Below are positions 35,288 through 42,744 of a DNA stretch of 64,000 bases, in pieces (the stretch's first letter is position 1; each line of letters starts with the position of its first letter). The translations under genes were made by a program, and so were the position numbers. The stretch is from a virus. The notes beneath the pieces were generated by a model. That model was not told the DNA's origin and made no database searches. It saw only the letters and a program-made list of their open reading frames with translations. Location: positions 43,016-107,015 of IMG/VR virus record IMGVR_UViG_3300020192_000279; one strand, written 5' to 3'.

Positions 35288-35567
35288 AACGACTACACTC
35301 CGTAACGACATTAAAGACGAGCGGTGATACAATCGACTGACCGGGCTGCGAACGCCAGAAACATACCGATCGCACCTTCTGGAGATCAACCGAGATTTGG
35401 GAAAAGCCGGGACTTTCTGCATTGTCACCGTCGAATGTATTGCCCTGTATCACTTCTGGCTGCATGAAAGTTTGCACCTCGTGATCCTGCAACGTCATGC
35501 CATGTCGGCACGTCCAGCACCGACTTTGTTGGGGTGTCAGCGGCGTGTCTTCTTCATCTTCATGCAT
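35274..35567 (-). CDS. Hypothetical protein with Cys pair
   Basis: 97 aa from the ATG at 35567, overlapping the kinase stop. CWTCRHG near residue 17 is half a zinc site; a CFW and CSRYEKN later could complete it. Between the kinase and NADAR genes. Family not recognised. Confidence 0.5.
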   Translation of the reverse strand: MHEDEEDTPLTPQQSRCWTCRHGMTLQDHEVQTFMQPEVIQGNTFDGDNAESPGFSQISVDLQKVRSVCFWRSQPGQSIVSPLVFNVVTECSRYEKN

Positions 35568-35976
35568 ATTCTTGTTCACTTTCAAGCGGTTGATACTTGT
35601 TGATTTGCCTTTGAACAATCTCTTTGGTTACACCATGAGTGTTTCGGGACGCGAATAGTTTGGCGTCCCACGGACCCTTGATTCGATAAATTGTGACTTC
35701 GTAATCAAATTCCTTAGCTATTTGAAGGTACGGAGTTAATTCCCAGCGAGTCATGCTCGTGTTCGACACGACCACCAGTTCTTTTTCGCTACTGACAGCT
35801 TCACGAACACGACGTTGACAGTCAGCGTGAGCTTGACTCAGCTTATTGGCCTCAAAAACGTACGTGCCGCTCTGCATAAAGAATTCGTCTGCCTCAAAGT
35901 GGAGACCTCCGAGTGCTTTAGCGGCGGTGGACTTGCCCGAGCCACTCGGCCCACGAAAGATGATGAGCTTCTTCAT
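35560..35976 (-). CDS. P-loop kinase, polynucleotide kinase-like (AAA_33)
   Basis: 138 aa from the ATG at 35976. Walker A IFRGPSGSGKSTAAKAL, then DEFF, VVVSNTSMTRWELTPYL and YRIKGPWDAKLFASRNTHGV, the pattern of the 5'-kinase domain of T4 Pnk-like proteins. No phosphatase domain; the HAD protein at 50.9 kb could supply it. Likely prepares RNA 5' ends for the ligase. Leaderless promoter directly upstream. Confidence 0.72.
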   Translation of the reverse strand: MKKLIIFRGPSGSGKSTAAKALGGLHFEADEFFMQSGTYVFEANKLSQAHADCQRRVREAVSSEKELVVVSNTSMTRWELTPYLQIAKEFDYEVTIYRIKGPWDAKLFASRNTHGVTKEIVQRQINKYQPLESEQEYA

Positions 35977-35982
35977 TGCTTT

Positions 35983-36022
35983 ACCATACAACAGGGGCAC
36001 GCTCTTGTCAAGCGTGCCCCTG
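35983..36022 (-). promoter_or_regulatory. Promoter with -35 box in the loop of a 12-bp inverted repeat
   Basis: TATGGT (35983-35988) lies 6 nt before the kinase ATG; TTGACA (36006-36011) is 17 bp upstream. The -35 box sits in the 7-nt loop (TGACAAG) of a perfect 12-bp inverted repeat CAGGGGCACGCT / AGCGTGCCCCTG (35992-36022). As RNA the repeat would also form a hairpin after ssb, so it may be terminator and promoter at once. Confidence 0.75.
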
Positions 36023-36042
36023 TGAAAACTTGATCTAAAGGA

Positions 36043-36420
36043 TCAGAACAGCTTGCCTTCGCTCGTAGCTGCCTCAACTTCTACAGGAGGTGCGTCGCTC
36101 TTTTGTCCACCACTGACGAAGCTGAATCCGCTGAAGTTGTCGAGAATCACTTCAAGCTTGGAACGCTTCTCGCCTTCCTTAGTTTCCCAGCGGTTCTGAC
36201 GAATAGAGCCCTTTACGATGATCTGTTTACCCTTCGTGAAGTGAGCCTTGATCGTCTCAACTTGCTTACCAAAGGCTACACAATCAACGAATGCCGTTTC
36301 CTTGTTTTCACCAAATCCGTTGTTCACGGCGACGGTAAAACGAGCCACGTTCTTTTCTTGACCGACGATCTCAGGATCAGCCGTCAAATTACCCTGCAAA
36401 ATCACTACGTTCAAATTCAT
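36043..36420 (-). CDS. ssb: Single-stranded DNA-binding protein
   Basis: 125 aa. OB-fold order of bacterial SSB: NVVILQGNLTADPEI, VARFTVAVNNGFG, TAFVDCVAFGKQVETI, KGKQIIVKGSIRQNRWE, then an acidic tail shorter than usual and ending in EGKLF. Overlaps the upstream gene by 4 bp. Expected to coat replication and repair intermediates. Confidence 0.9.
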   Translation of the reverse strand: MNLNVVILQGNLTADPEIVGQEKNVARFTVAVNNGFGENKETAFVDCVAFGKQVETIKAHFTKGKQIIVKGSIRQNRWETKEGEKRSKLEVILDNFSGFSFVSGGQKSDAPPVEVEAATSEGKLF

Positions 36421-36782
36421 ACTACTATTTCCTTGGCTGCGATAGCAGCGATAACTTCTTGTAATGCCTGCTCACGAGTGAGCGTGCCATCCTTGTGTCG
36501 TTGATATTGTTCACGACTCATGCGAAATCTACGGACCACGCCCGTAGCCGCCTGTACTCTTTCCGAGAAATTTGCGATGGTCAATCCATTTTCAAGATAG
36601 ACCGAATCAGGAACCTCAGGCTTTCTAGGCTTAAGCTTCTCGGCTCCACCAGCCGCAATAAACTCAGCAAATGCCTGTTCTCGTGTCAACGTACTAGCTT
36701 CGATACGTGCGAACTGTTCGTTGCTAACACGAAAACGGAACCCCGTCTTTTCGTGAAAGTTTTCTAGCGTTAGATCATTCAT
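36417..36782 (-). CDS. Hypothetical protein with internal duplication
   Basis: 121 aa made of two similar halves: LTLENFHEKTGFRFRVSNEQF ... LTREQAFAEFIAAG and LTIANFSERVQAATGVVRRFR ... LTREQALQEVIAAI (each split here). Preceded by GGAGG. A short helical repeat placed before ssb; may be a replication accessory protein. No family recognised. Confidence 0.6.
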   Translation of the reverse strand: MNDLTLENFHEKTGFRFRVSNEQFARIEASTLTREQAFAEFIAAGGAEKLKPRKPEVPDSVYLENGLTIANFSERVQAATGVVRRFRMSREQYQRHKDGTLTREQALQEVIAAIAAKEIVV

Positions 36783-36893
36783 GTTGTGCCTCCATGTAAC
36801 TATTATGACAGATTGGGTTTCTAGCGTCTATCTGAAATTCGAATTCGTAGGAAAGGTGATTATAGTCTAAACTTACTCAGGGCATTGAGTGTT

Positions 36894-37979
36894 TCACAGA
36901 TCCTTAGAATCACGGAATACGATACCTACAGGGAAACGGGGAATACCGTCGTCCGTGAGGTCGAAGTAGCGGACGGTGAGCTTCTTACCGATGTACTTTT
37001 TGCGTTCCGCATAAAAGCGGCGACGTTCGTCCATGGTAACCTTCATCGTGCATTCGAAAAGTCCACCATTACTTTGACAGGTCCACACGACGCACGCTGT
37101 CATCTTGCCACGACCGTCACGAGCATCGACAACGAGGAATTCGGCATCTTGGAATTCCTTTACCTTTAGAAGCTCAGAAGAGCGATGTCCCCAAAGGTAT
37201 TGTCCATGACCAAGACGTAGAATTGCACCTTCATAGCCCTCTTGGACGAATTGACCGTACAGAGTCATTAGCTCTGTGTGTGATGCGACTTTAAAAGTAG
37301 GTACACGTTTGACATTTTTGAATTCCGCGATCGAATTCAGCTTGAGTGTACGTTCTTCAAAAGTGAGTGTTTCATCGCCTTCGTCACAAACCGGCACGTC
37401 ATAGACGTTGTAGATAATCTGCTCACTGCCGGGCTTCCACTTTTTGACGAGCGAAGTCACCGTTTGGCATGATAGGCCATGATAGTAAAGCTCGCCATCA
37501 AGAACCATGTCGCGGGGCAACCATTTTTCAAGCTGCTCTTGAATGGGCGGCATCTTGTATGGCTTACCCGATCGCGAGGTCAAAGCGACCTTATTGCCTT
37601 CCCATTCAGCTAAACAGCGAACGCCATCTAGCTTGGGTTGCACGAAAGCTGGGAAAGAGACATTCTTCTTCTTATCCTCGTACTTATGAGCTAACATCGG
37701 AAGGCGTAGCTCCTCCTGAGCCCCTTCCTTCGTCTCACTGTACTTTCTCTCGACTTTAAAGGTCCAGAGTGATTGAGCCTCCGCCTCGGCTTGTGCATCA
37801 GGCGTCGTGGCGTTCGAACGTCCTACGTTCTTCGAGATAGCCTTTTTCAAGCTTTGTTGAAGCTTACCGCCAACCTGACCATACTCGGTCATGATCGTGT
37901 CGCCTTTGGCCCAAACTCGCCATTGACGGAGATCTCCGCCCTTGGCTTTGTGATAAAGGACAGGAAGTTTCATATCCAT
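36894..37979 (-). CDS. ATP-dependent DNA ligase
   Basis: 361 aa from the ATG at 37979. The N-terminal 75 residues resemble a WGR-like domain (LRQWRVWAKGDTIMTEYGQVGGK). Motif I is VQPKLDGVRCLA, followed by LTSRSGKPY, MVLDGELYYHG, YEGAILRLG and SELLKVKEF (motif V), then an OB-fold. Complete catalytic set, so probably active. TGATG overlap with the RNA ligase gene upstream. Confidence 0.88.
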   Translation of the reverse strand: MDMKLPVLYHKAKGGDLRQWRVWAKGDTIMTEYGQVGGKLQQSLKKAISKNVGRSNATTPDAQAEAEAQSLWTFKVERKYSETKEGAQEELRLPMLAHKYEDKKKNVSFPAFVQPKLDGVRCLAEWEGNKVALTSRSGKPYKMPPIQEQLEKWLPRDMVLDGELYYHGLSCQTVTSLVKKWKPGSEQIIYNVYDVPVCDEGDETLTFEERTLKLNSIAEFKNVKRVPTFKVASHTELMTLYGQFVQEGYEGAILRLGHGQYLWGHRSSELLKVKEFQDAEFLVVDARDGRGKMTACVVWTCQSNGGLFECTMKVTMDERRRFYAERKKYIGKKLTVRYFDLTDDGIPRFPVGIVFRDSKDL

Positions 37980-39067
37980 CAATGACGCTCGGTTCCGCCC
38001 TTACGGGTCAGGTAATCATGACTAATGACTTTGAAAATACGACGCTTCGGATGCGGGTCAAGATCTCCCTTACCCCAAGTCTCTTCGTCCATTGGACGGA
38101 CAACTATACCCTCTTTGATTTGACCGGGCGACAATACACTGTCGCCTTCCGCTAGTTCACACAATTCCTTGAAAGTGTAAACAGTAGGGTTTATGTGCGG
38201 GACGATCGGTAATTCGCATTGAACGCAGATTTCCTTGACGTACGCCCAAGGCAAGTAAGTGCCGTTGATCGCGATGTCGAAAATACGCCACGCCTTTTCT
38301 TTGCCGTAAGTCAAATCCTGTACGCCAGGACCGAAGATCTCGCCGAAGACGAGAATGGAGTCGATGAGCACGTGACCATCGGCGTGTCCTGGTACGCTCG
38401 TGGTTGTCAGGATATCGTACAAGGTATTCAGGCCCTTATCGTAAAGCTCGAAAGGTAGACCGTAAACTCCGGCCTGCTCAATCTTACGTTGCGTGCGGTG
38501 AGTACCAGCAACCTTTTCAAGGTAGTCATTGCCTATCTCGTTCGAGGAACGAACACAGCCCACGCGGCTATTCGTGCCATGAATCTTTTCCGTCAGAATC
38601 AACGGTGCTCCGTAATTCAATTGATCCGGGAAGTTGCGAAGATTCTGAATATCCGTGTACGTATGGAAGAGCGGATGATTGCGGACCATCTGTCCCAGCG
38701 ACGTACTTTCAGGCTCTTCGTATTTTTCAATGCCAAGATATTCGGCCAGATTCGTTCCAATAGGATCATCACCCGGCACAGGAGCGAGGAAGCCAAAACT
38801 AGGAGCACCGCGTAGCTTCACAGCCTTGACGCGACCCTTAGTGGCGTCTTTCTTCCACGAAAGATAGTCGCGTACACCCCAGGCAATAGCCCAGTCCTTT
38901 GGCACCATAACATCGGGCGGAACGTGGACAGCTAGCTGACCGACAACATAATTGCCCTTGCCAGAGACAATCTGCCAACCACCAACTTTCACAATTTCAA
39001 GCTTATCCGCATTAGGATGCGGATGTACTTCGTCAATCTTTACAACAAGTACAAGAAGATCACTCAT
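37979..39067 (-). CDS. RNA ligase, DRB0094/Rnl5 family
   Basis: 362 aa from the ATG at 39067 (ATGAGTGA overlap with the NadV-like C-half). The N-terminal OB-like domain reads VHPHPNADKLEIVKVGGW, diagnostic of the Deinococcus radiodurans RNA ligase family, where it precedes the ligase domain. Motif I is LTEKIHGTNSRVG; later FGEIFGPGVQDLTYG and IKEGIVVRP (motif IV), IFKVISHDYL (motif V). Such ligases seal 3'-OH/5'-P RNA in nicked duplexes. Second RNA ligase of this phage. Confidence 0.88.
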   Translation of the reverse strand: MSDLLVLVVKIDEVHPHPNADKLEIVKVGGWQIVSGKGNYVVGQLAVHVPPDVMVPKDWAIAWGVRDYLSWKKDATKGRVKAVKLRGAPSFGFLAPVPGDDPIGTNLAEYLGIEKYEEPESTSLGQMVRNHPLFHTYTDIQNLRNFPDQLNYGAPLILTEKIHGTNSRVGCVRSSNEIGNDYLEKVAGTHRTQRKIEQAGVYGLPFELYDKGLNTLYDILTTTSVPGHADGHVLIDSILVFGEIFGPGVQDLTYGKEKAWRIFDIAINGTYLPWAYVKEICVQCELPIVPHINPTVYTFKELCELAEGDSVLSPGQIKEGIVVRPMDEETWGKGDLDPHPKRRIFKVISHDYLTRKGGTERH

Positions 39068-39836
39068 GGTTAAGCCGGGCTCGGATTTCAGCGAGCGTAG
39101 TTGTGTTGTATTGCATGCCGTTTGAGTAAACAAGTTGGAAGGCACAGGAGTTGACCTGTTCCCACGAAGCTTCCTGTCGCATCACAAATGACTTGCCGAA
39201 ATCGGCTTCGTAGACAGCGATCAGTCCCTTGGCAGACTTCTTGCTGAAAGCCCCCTTGTTTGTCTTGGGGTCTTTGAAAATGGCTCGTTCCTCGCCGTTA
39301 ACCACACCGAAGGTAGCCTTCATCGCGAAACCAAATGTGTCGCGAGTTACATACTGATATGTGTAGCTGCCGATACCAGCGACCCAATTTACGCTTGCGA
39401 AGCCCTTAGCCTTAAGCTCTTGATTGATCTTTCTTGCCAAAGGCAAGGTGATGCTGTCGCCGTAGATTAGACCGATGTGCGGATCCAATTCCTTGAAGCC
39501 TGCGGCATTCGTGACGCCGCCAAAAAGCTCCCAAAGTACTTCAACAGATCCCTTGAATTCCGGGCTGCTGGGTGCGGCGTCAGGGTCTCCGCAAATGATC
39601 TCCAATGGCGTCTTGGGACTTGAGTCCGGTCGAATCACCAACTTGCCATTTCGGGCCATGATTTCCTCCCGCAATTGCGGGAGGATGGTAGTTAGAACAC
39701 CCCAGTAGTCCCAAGTGTCTGATACGACACTAACGATGCCTGTAGGGTAGACACTAAGTAGACGCTTGAAATACTCTAATTCGCCATAAAAGAGTTTTTC
39801 GTGTTCGTTAAGAGTGCGAATTCGTTTTCGAGTCAT
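39060..39836 (-). CDS. nadV: NadV-like nicotinamide phosphoribosyltransferase, C-terminal half
   Basis: 258 aa. It contains the C-terminal part of the NAMPT fold: YPTGIVSVVSDTWDYWG, KLVIRPDSSPKTPLEIICGD, GLIYGDSITL, GIGSYTYQYVTRDTFGFAMKAT (split here), FKDPKTNKG. The N-terminal half is a separate gene at 39892. The two are out of frame and 55 bp apart, with a promoter between. Together they would make a full-size enzyme that joins nicotinamide to PRPP (or to ADP-ribose pyrophosphate in NARP1-type pathways). Confidence 0.82.
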   Translation of the reverse strand: MTRKRIRTLNEHEKLFYGELEYFKRLLSVYPTGIVSVVSDTWDYWGVLTTILPQLREEIMARNGKLVIRPDSSPKTPLEIICGDPDAAPSSPEFKGSVEVLWELFGGVTNAAGFKELDPHIGLIYGDSITLPLARKINQELKAKGFASVNWVAGIGSYTYQYVTRDTFGFAMKATFGVVNGEERAIFKDPKTNKGAFSKKSAKGLIAVYEADFGKSFVMRQEASWEQVNSCAFQLVYSNGMQYNTTTLAEIRARLNHE

Positions 39837-39847
39837 GGTAATGTATT

Positions 39848-39876
39848 AGTATACAACGGAGTGTTCGGAATGTCAA
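39848..39876 (-). promoter_or_regulatory. Promoter between the two NadV halves
   Basis: TTGACA (39871-39876), 17-bp spacer, TATACT (39848-39853), 11 nt to the ATG at 39836. Lets the C-terminal half be made independently of the N-terminal half. Confidence 0.75.
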
Positions 39877-39891
39877 GCAAAAGATAACTTA

Positions 39892-40725
39892 TCAAGGAAG
39901 CGATCTAATGAACTTCCAAGTTTGTGACGCTTCATTCCACTCTTCTTCTACAGAAGTGATGATGGCTGCCCTATCCATTGATACTAAAGAGGCGACAGAA
40001 TGTTCGGTTGCCGCCACGCTACATCCGACAAGCTCTTTGTCGGAGTCGGCACCGTAATACTGTTCAAGGAAGTCAATCGCTGGAACGGTGTCCGATCCGA
40101 CAAAGGACAGAAGGTGAGCCGCACCACTCGTGCAGGCAGCTTCGATACCGGGCATGCCACGGAACGAGAAGTCGTGACCTTGAAAGGAAGTAAAACCAAC
40201 GTCAGCTCCGGTCTCTTTCGCCGCTCGCACAAATTCCTTCTTGTATTCTGCCGCGATCGTGGCTGACGTGCAGGGTTGCCAGAGCGTCGCAGACAGAATC
40301 GTTTCGAGGTAATTCGGGAGCCAGAAGCCGCTCGGGTGCGTGTTGTGAATGACTACCGGAGGTACCCCAATCGGAACTCGACTACCTTCTGGTAGTGCGA
40401 GAATTCGAACCGGCAGATATCCCAGGGCGTGCAACGCCCTGATGTGATCCATCGGGACGGTATCCTTGCCAAGAGCATTGTCTACACGACGCTTGTACCT
40501 CGCGACCACTTCTTCAACAGGTCGCGAGAAGAAGTTGACATTCCACTCGTGAGCAAGAAATCTTTGAATGAAGTATTGAAGGCCAAAAAATACCACGGAT
40601 TCCACTCCGTCGATCCGTGAGGATCGCGGGGTGAAGTTCGAGAAAACGAGGCTCGTGCCCTCGGGGTATTGGCGACGGTGGTCGGCCTTGTACCAGTCGA
40701 TACTATGAAGCGGATGAGTATTCAT
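39892..40725 (-). CDS. nadV: NadV-like nicotinamide phosphoribosyltransferase, N-terminal half
   Basis: 277 aa. The opening SIDWYKADHRRQYPEGTSLVFSNFTPRSS (shown as family pattern: YKxxHxxxYP...NFTPR), FFGLQYFIQRFL, LPNYLETILSATLWQPCTSAT, FQGHDFSFRGM, GAAHLLSFVGSDTV and VAATEHSVAS cover the N-terminal catalytic half including the active-site His. After EHSV the chain continues with about 35 unrelated residues and stops, so the gene is truly split. Follows a Prs-like gene with a 24-aa peptide gene between. Confidence 0.82.
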   Translation of the reverse strand: MNTHPLHSIDWYKADHRRQYPEGTSLVFSNFTPRSSRIDGVESVVFFGLQYFIQRFLAHEWNVNFFSRPVEEVVARYKRRVDNALGKDTVPMDHIRALHALGYLPVRILALPEGSRVPIGVPPVVIHNTHPSGFWLPNYLETILSATLWQPCTSATIAAEYKKEFVRAAKETGADVGFTSFQGHDFSFRGMPGIEAACTSGAAHLLSFVGSDTVPAIDFLEQYYGADSDKELVGCSVAATEHSVASLVSMDRAAIITSVEEEWNEASQTWKFIRSLP

Positions 40726-40796
40726 TGGGAGATGTAGTCATTAAAAGATGCACAGATCATGAACAATATTACAGGAAGACAAAACAACATGTTCAT
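40722..40796 (-). CDS. 24-aa hydrophobic peptide
   Basis: ATG overlaps the Prs-like stop by 4 bp (ATGA), and its TGA overlaps the NadV N-half start by 4 bp (ATGA). This double coupling argues strongly for translation. The peptide is almost a single membrane helix (LFCLPVILFMICASF) with a short polar tail. It could anchor or regulate the flanking enzymes, or simply carry ribosomes across the gap. Confidence 0.55.
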   Translation of the reverse strand: MNMLFCLPVILFMICASFNDYISQ

Positions 40797-41572
40797 AGTT
40801 TTAGTTGCCTAATCATCGGGTCGTCAAATGTTGCAAAACTGTCCGTGCAGTAGATTCGCTCGATCTTGCCGTCAAAGACGGCAAGGCCATTCGAGAAGAT
40901 CGCATGCGTTACGACCAAGTATACCTTTGCCTTCGGAGAACACAAGTGAATTGCTTTCGCGATCTCTGTAAAAGTGCGACCGCCATCGCAAAGGTCATCT
41001 ACAATCACGAACTTGTCGTATATGCGAATGTTAGTGGAGGTGGTGTTTATTTCCGTGCCAACAACCTTGCCGTTTTCGTCACGACGCTTGCTGCATTGCA
41101 CTAAATCGCAGTTGAGTGGGATTTGATGGCTAACCCAGGTCGCAGCACCGGCATCGGGCGACACGAAACAAACGTTGTCGTCGCCAATATCCTTGAGAGC
41201 CAAGTCCACAAGTCGGATCGTGGGCTCGACAATACTGGCATTGGGCAGATATTTCTTCAATGCCACAGGATTGTGCGGCTTGACGACATCGATCGTTTCG
41301 AGGCGAAGGCTACACAAGTAATCGCATACAATCTTGATGTCGATAGCCTCGCCAGGGGAGAAGCGGCGGTCACAGCGAGCAGCCAGCAAGTAATTGACTT
41401 GAAGGTGCCTGATCTCCGGGTGAATCTCCAAAACCTGAGCGATCAAGAAGAGGTCGTCGAAATTACGGATACTAGCACTAAGTGTAGTGGAGCCCTTGAG
41501 ATCCATCGTTGACACAATGTGCTTGTGACCATCGGGATAGTGAGAGACCTTGAAATCGGATAGATTAACCAT
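40793..41572 (-). CDS. Ribose-phosphate pyrophosphokinase-like protein
   Basis: 259 aa, shorter than bacterial Prs (about 315). HYPDGHKHIV, ARCDRRFSPGEAIDIK, FVSPDAGAATW and the PRPP loop FVIVDDLCDGGRTF are present. The catalytic-region DLHA is replaced by VVKPHN. Classical Prs makes PRPP for NadV; in NARP1-type phage pathways a Prs-like enzyme instead makes ADP-ribose pyrophosphate for NAD rebuilding. The pairing with NadV halves fits both. Confidence 0.82.
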   Translation of the reverse strand: MVNLSDFKVSHYPDGHKHIVSTMDLKGSTTLSASIRNFDDLFLIAQVLEIHPEIRHLQVNYLLAARCDRRFSPGEAIDIKIVCDYLCSLRLETIDVVKPHNPVALKKYLPNASIVEPTIRLVDLALKDIGDDNVCFVSPDAGAATWVSHQIPLNCDLVQCSKRRDENGKVVGTEINTTSTNIRIYDKFVIVDDLCDGGRTFTEIAKAIHLCSPKAKVYLVVTHAIFSNGLAVFDGKIERIYCTDSFATFDDPMIRQLKL

Positions 41573-41597
41573 TTGCTTTACTCTTTCTTACAGTGTT

Positions 41598-41686
41598 TGG
41601 TGCGGGTGACAGGCATCGAACCTGCAAGCCTTTTTAGGGGCACGGGATCCTAAGTCCCGCGTGTCTGCCAATTCCACCACACCCGC
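41598..41686 (-). tRNA. tRNA-Leu (TAG)
   Basis: Class II cloverleaf; anticodon loop CTTAGGA in stem CGGGA/TCCCG, T-loop TTCGATG, A73 and encoded CCA. First tRNA of the array. Confidence 0.92.
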
Positions 41687-41722
41687 GTGTGTTCCTCTAT
41701 TATACGCTACTTCGTAGCGTTG

Positions 41723-42082
41723 TCAAGCTTGAAACTTCATCTTCTTGAATTTTAACTGCTTGCTTGTTTTGCGTCTATGGCAATTAGCACACAACACGTC
41801 ACACTTATCTAATTCCTTCTGGAGTCTTATTAGAGAGAATTTCCTATGCTTTATAGCACGCGATATTGTTGTCTCTTTTGTTTTCCTGTTTCTGTGATCA
41901 AATTCCAATACAATGGGGTCATTTTCACCACAAACAATACAGAATTTGTCTTTTAAGTATTGCCAAACGTACATGCGATTGCGTTGTATTACATCAAGTT
42001 GCCTTTTACGATATTGACGTTTATTGGCATTGTAATGAGCTTGCTGTGCCGCCAATTGTTTTACTCTGTTTTTGAATGGCAT
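41723..42082 (-). CDS. HNH endonuclease between two tRNA-Leu genes
   Basis: 119 aa, very basic N-terminus (RKRQLDVIQRNRMY). FCIVCGENDPIVLEFDHRNRKTKE (split here: CIVCGE, FDHRN) then CDVLCANCHRRKTSK is a classical HNH with two CxxC zinc pairs. A different subfamily from the GIDRxD enzymes elsewhere. tRNA genes are common insertion points for such mobile genes. Confidence 0.82.
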   Translation of the reverse strand: MPFKNRVKQLAAQQAHYNANKRQYRKRQLDVIQRNRMYVWQYLKDKFCIVCGENDPIVLEFDHRNRKTKETTISRAIKHRKFSLIRLQKELDKCDVLCANCHRRKTSKQLKFKKMKFQA

Positions 42083-42084
42083 AT

Positions 42085-42171
42085 TGGTGGCCTCGGTCGG
42101 ACTCGAACCGACACGCTTTTTAGGGCACTAGATTTTGAGTCTAGCGGGTCTGCCAATTCCCCCACGAGGCC
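42085..42171 (-). tRNA. tRNA-Leu (CAA)
   Basis: Class II; loop CTCAAAA in stem CTAGA/TCTAG, acceptor GGCCTCG/CGAGGCC, A73, encoded CCA. Confidence 0.92.
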
Positions 42172-42177
42172 GCTATA

Positions 42178-42699
42178 TCAAACATTGTGTTGGCAGATGA
42201 TGGCATCAGGGAAATAGTGTTCGATAATGGCCAAGTAAATACCCCACTCTCCGCCGCCAAGGCCGCATCCCATCTTGAAAGGGAAGTAAAGAGGAACACC
42301 CTTGTCAAGTTTCGGAGCAAGCGACTCAAAGGCTCTTGCCGTGGCATCGTAGCTAGTCATTCGCCACCTAGAGGAAATGTAACCTTGGCCAAAAACGTTT
42401 GCGATTTTGAGGTGCTTGTGATTAGGTACCGTCCACATGAACGTTTTGCCAAGCATCACGTCGTTAGCAAGTTGCTCTTGACAAAGAATGTCGCCGTCTT
42501 CTGTAAGATAACCACTGAGACGTTCGTTATCTACTGACTTAATCCACTTGGCAATACAATCTTGATATTCTTTTTCAAGACCTGGGAACTTCTTGGCGAG
42601 TGCGTAGGCGATGCCGCCCCCCATGATGCCTTGGCAGTTGACCTGATGGAAGAGAACGCCATCCGTGAGAGCAAGCATGTCCTGTTTGATGATCTTCAT
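42178..42699 (-). CDS. Macro domain protein (ADP-ribose binding)
   Basis: 173 aa. VLFHQVNCQGIMGGGIAYALAKKFPG (here shortened: VNCQGIMGGGIA) is the macro-domain diphosphate loop; IANVFGQGYI, TSYDATARAFESLA and YFPFKMGCGLGGGEWGI complete the fold. Macro domains remove ADP-ribose from macromolecules or hydrolyse ADP-ribose-1''-phosphate, a by-product of some tRNA repair. It lies beside the tRNA array and close to the NAD genes. Confidence 0.85.
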   Translation of the reverse strand: MKIIKQDMLALTDGVLFHQVNCQGIMGGGIAYALAKKFPGLEKEYQDCIAKWIKSVDNERLSGYLTEDGDILCQEQLANDVMLGKTFMWTVPNHKHLKIANVFGQGYISSRWRMTSYDATARAFESLAPKLDKGVPLYFPFKMGCGLGGGEWGIYLAIIEHYFPDAIICQHNV

Positions 42700-42744
42700 G
42701 TTCTATAGTATCACGCGACTGTCACGTTGTCCAGTAAAAAGTAC

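Noticed and set aside
39837-39891. Split intein between the NadV halves
   Set aside because: No Cys/Ser splice junction, intein blocks or C-terminal HN motif are found at the ends.
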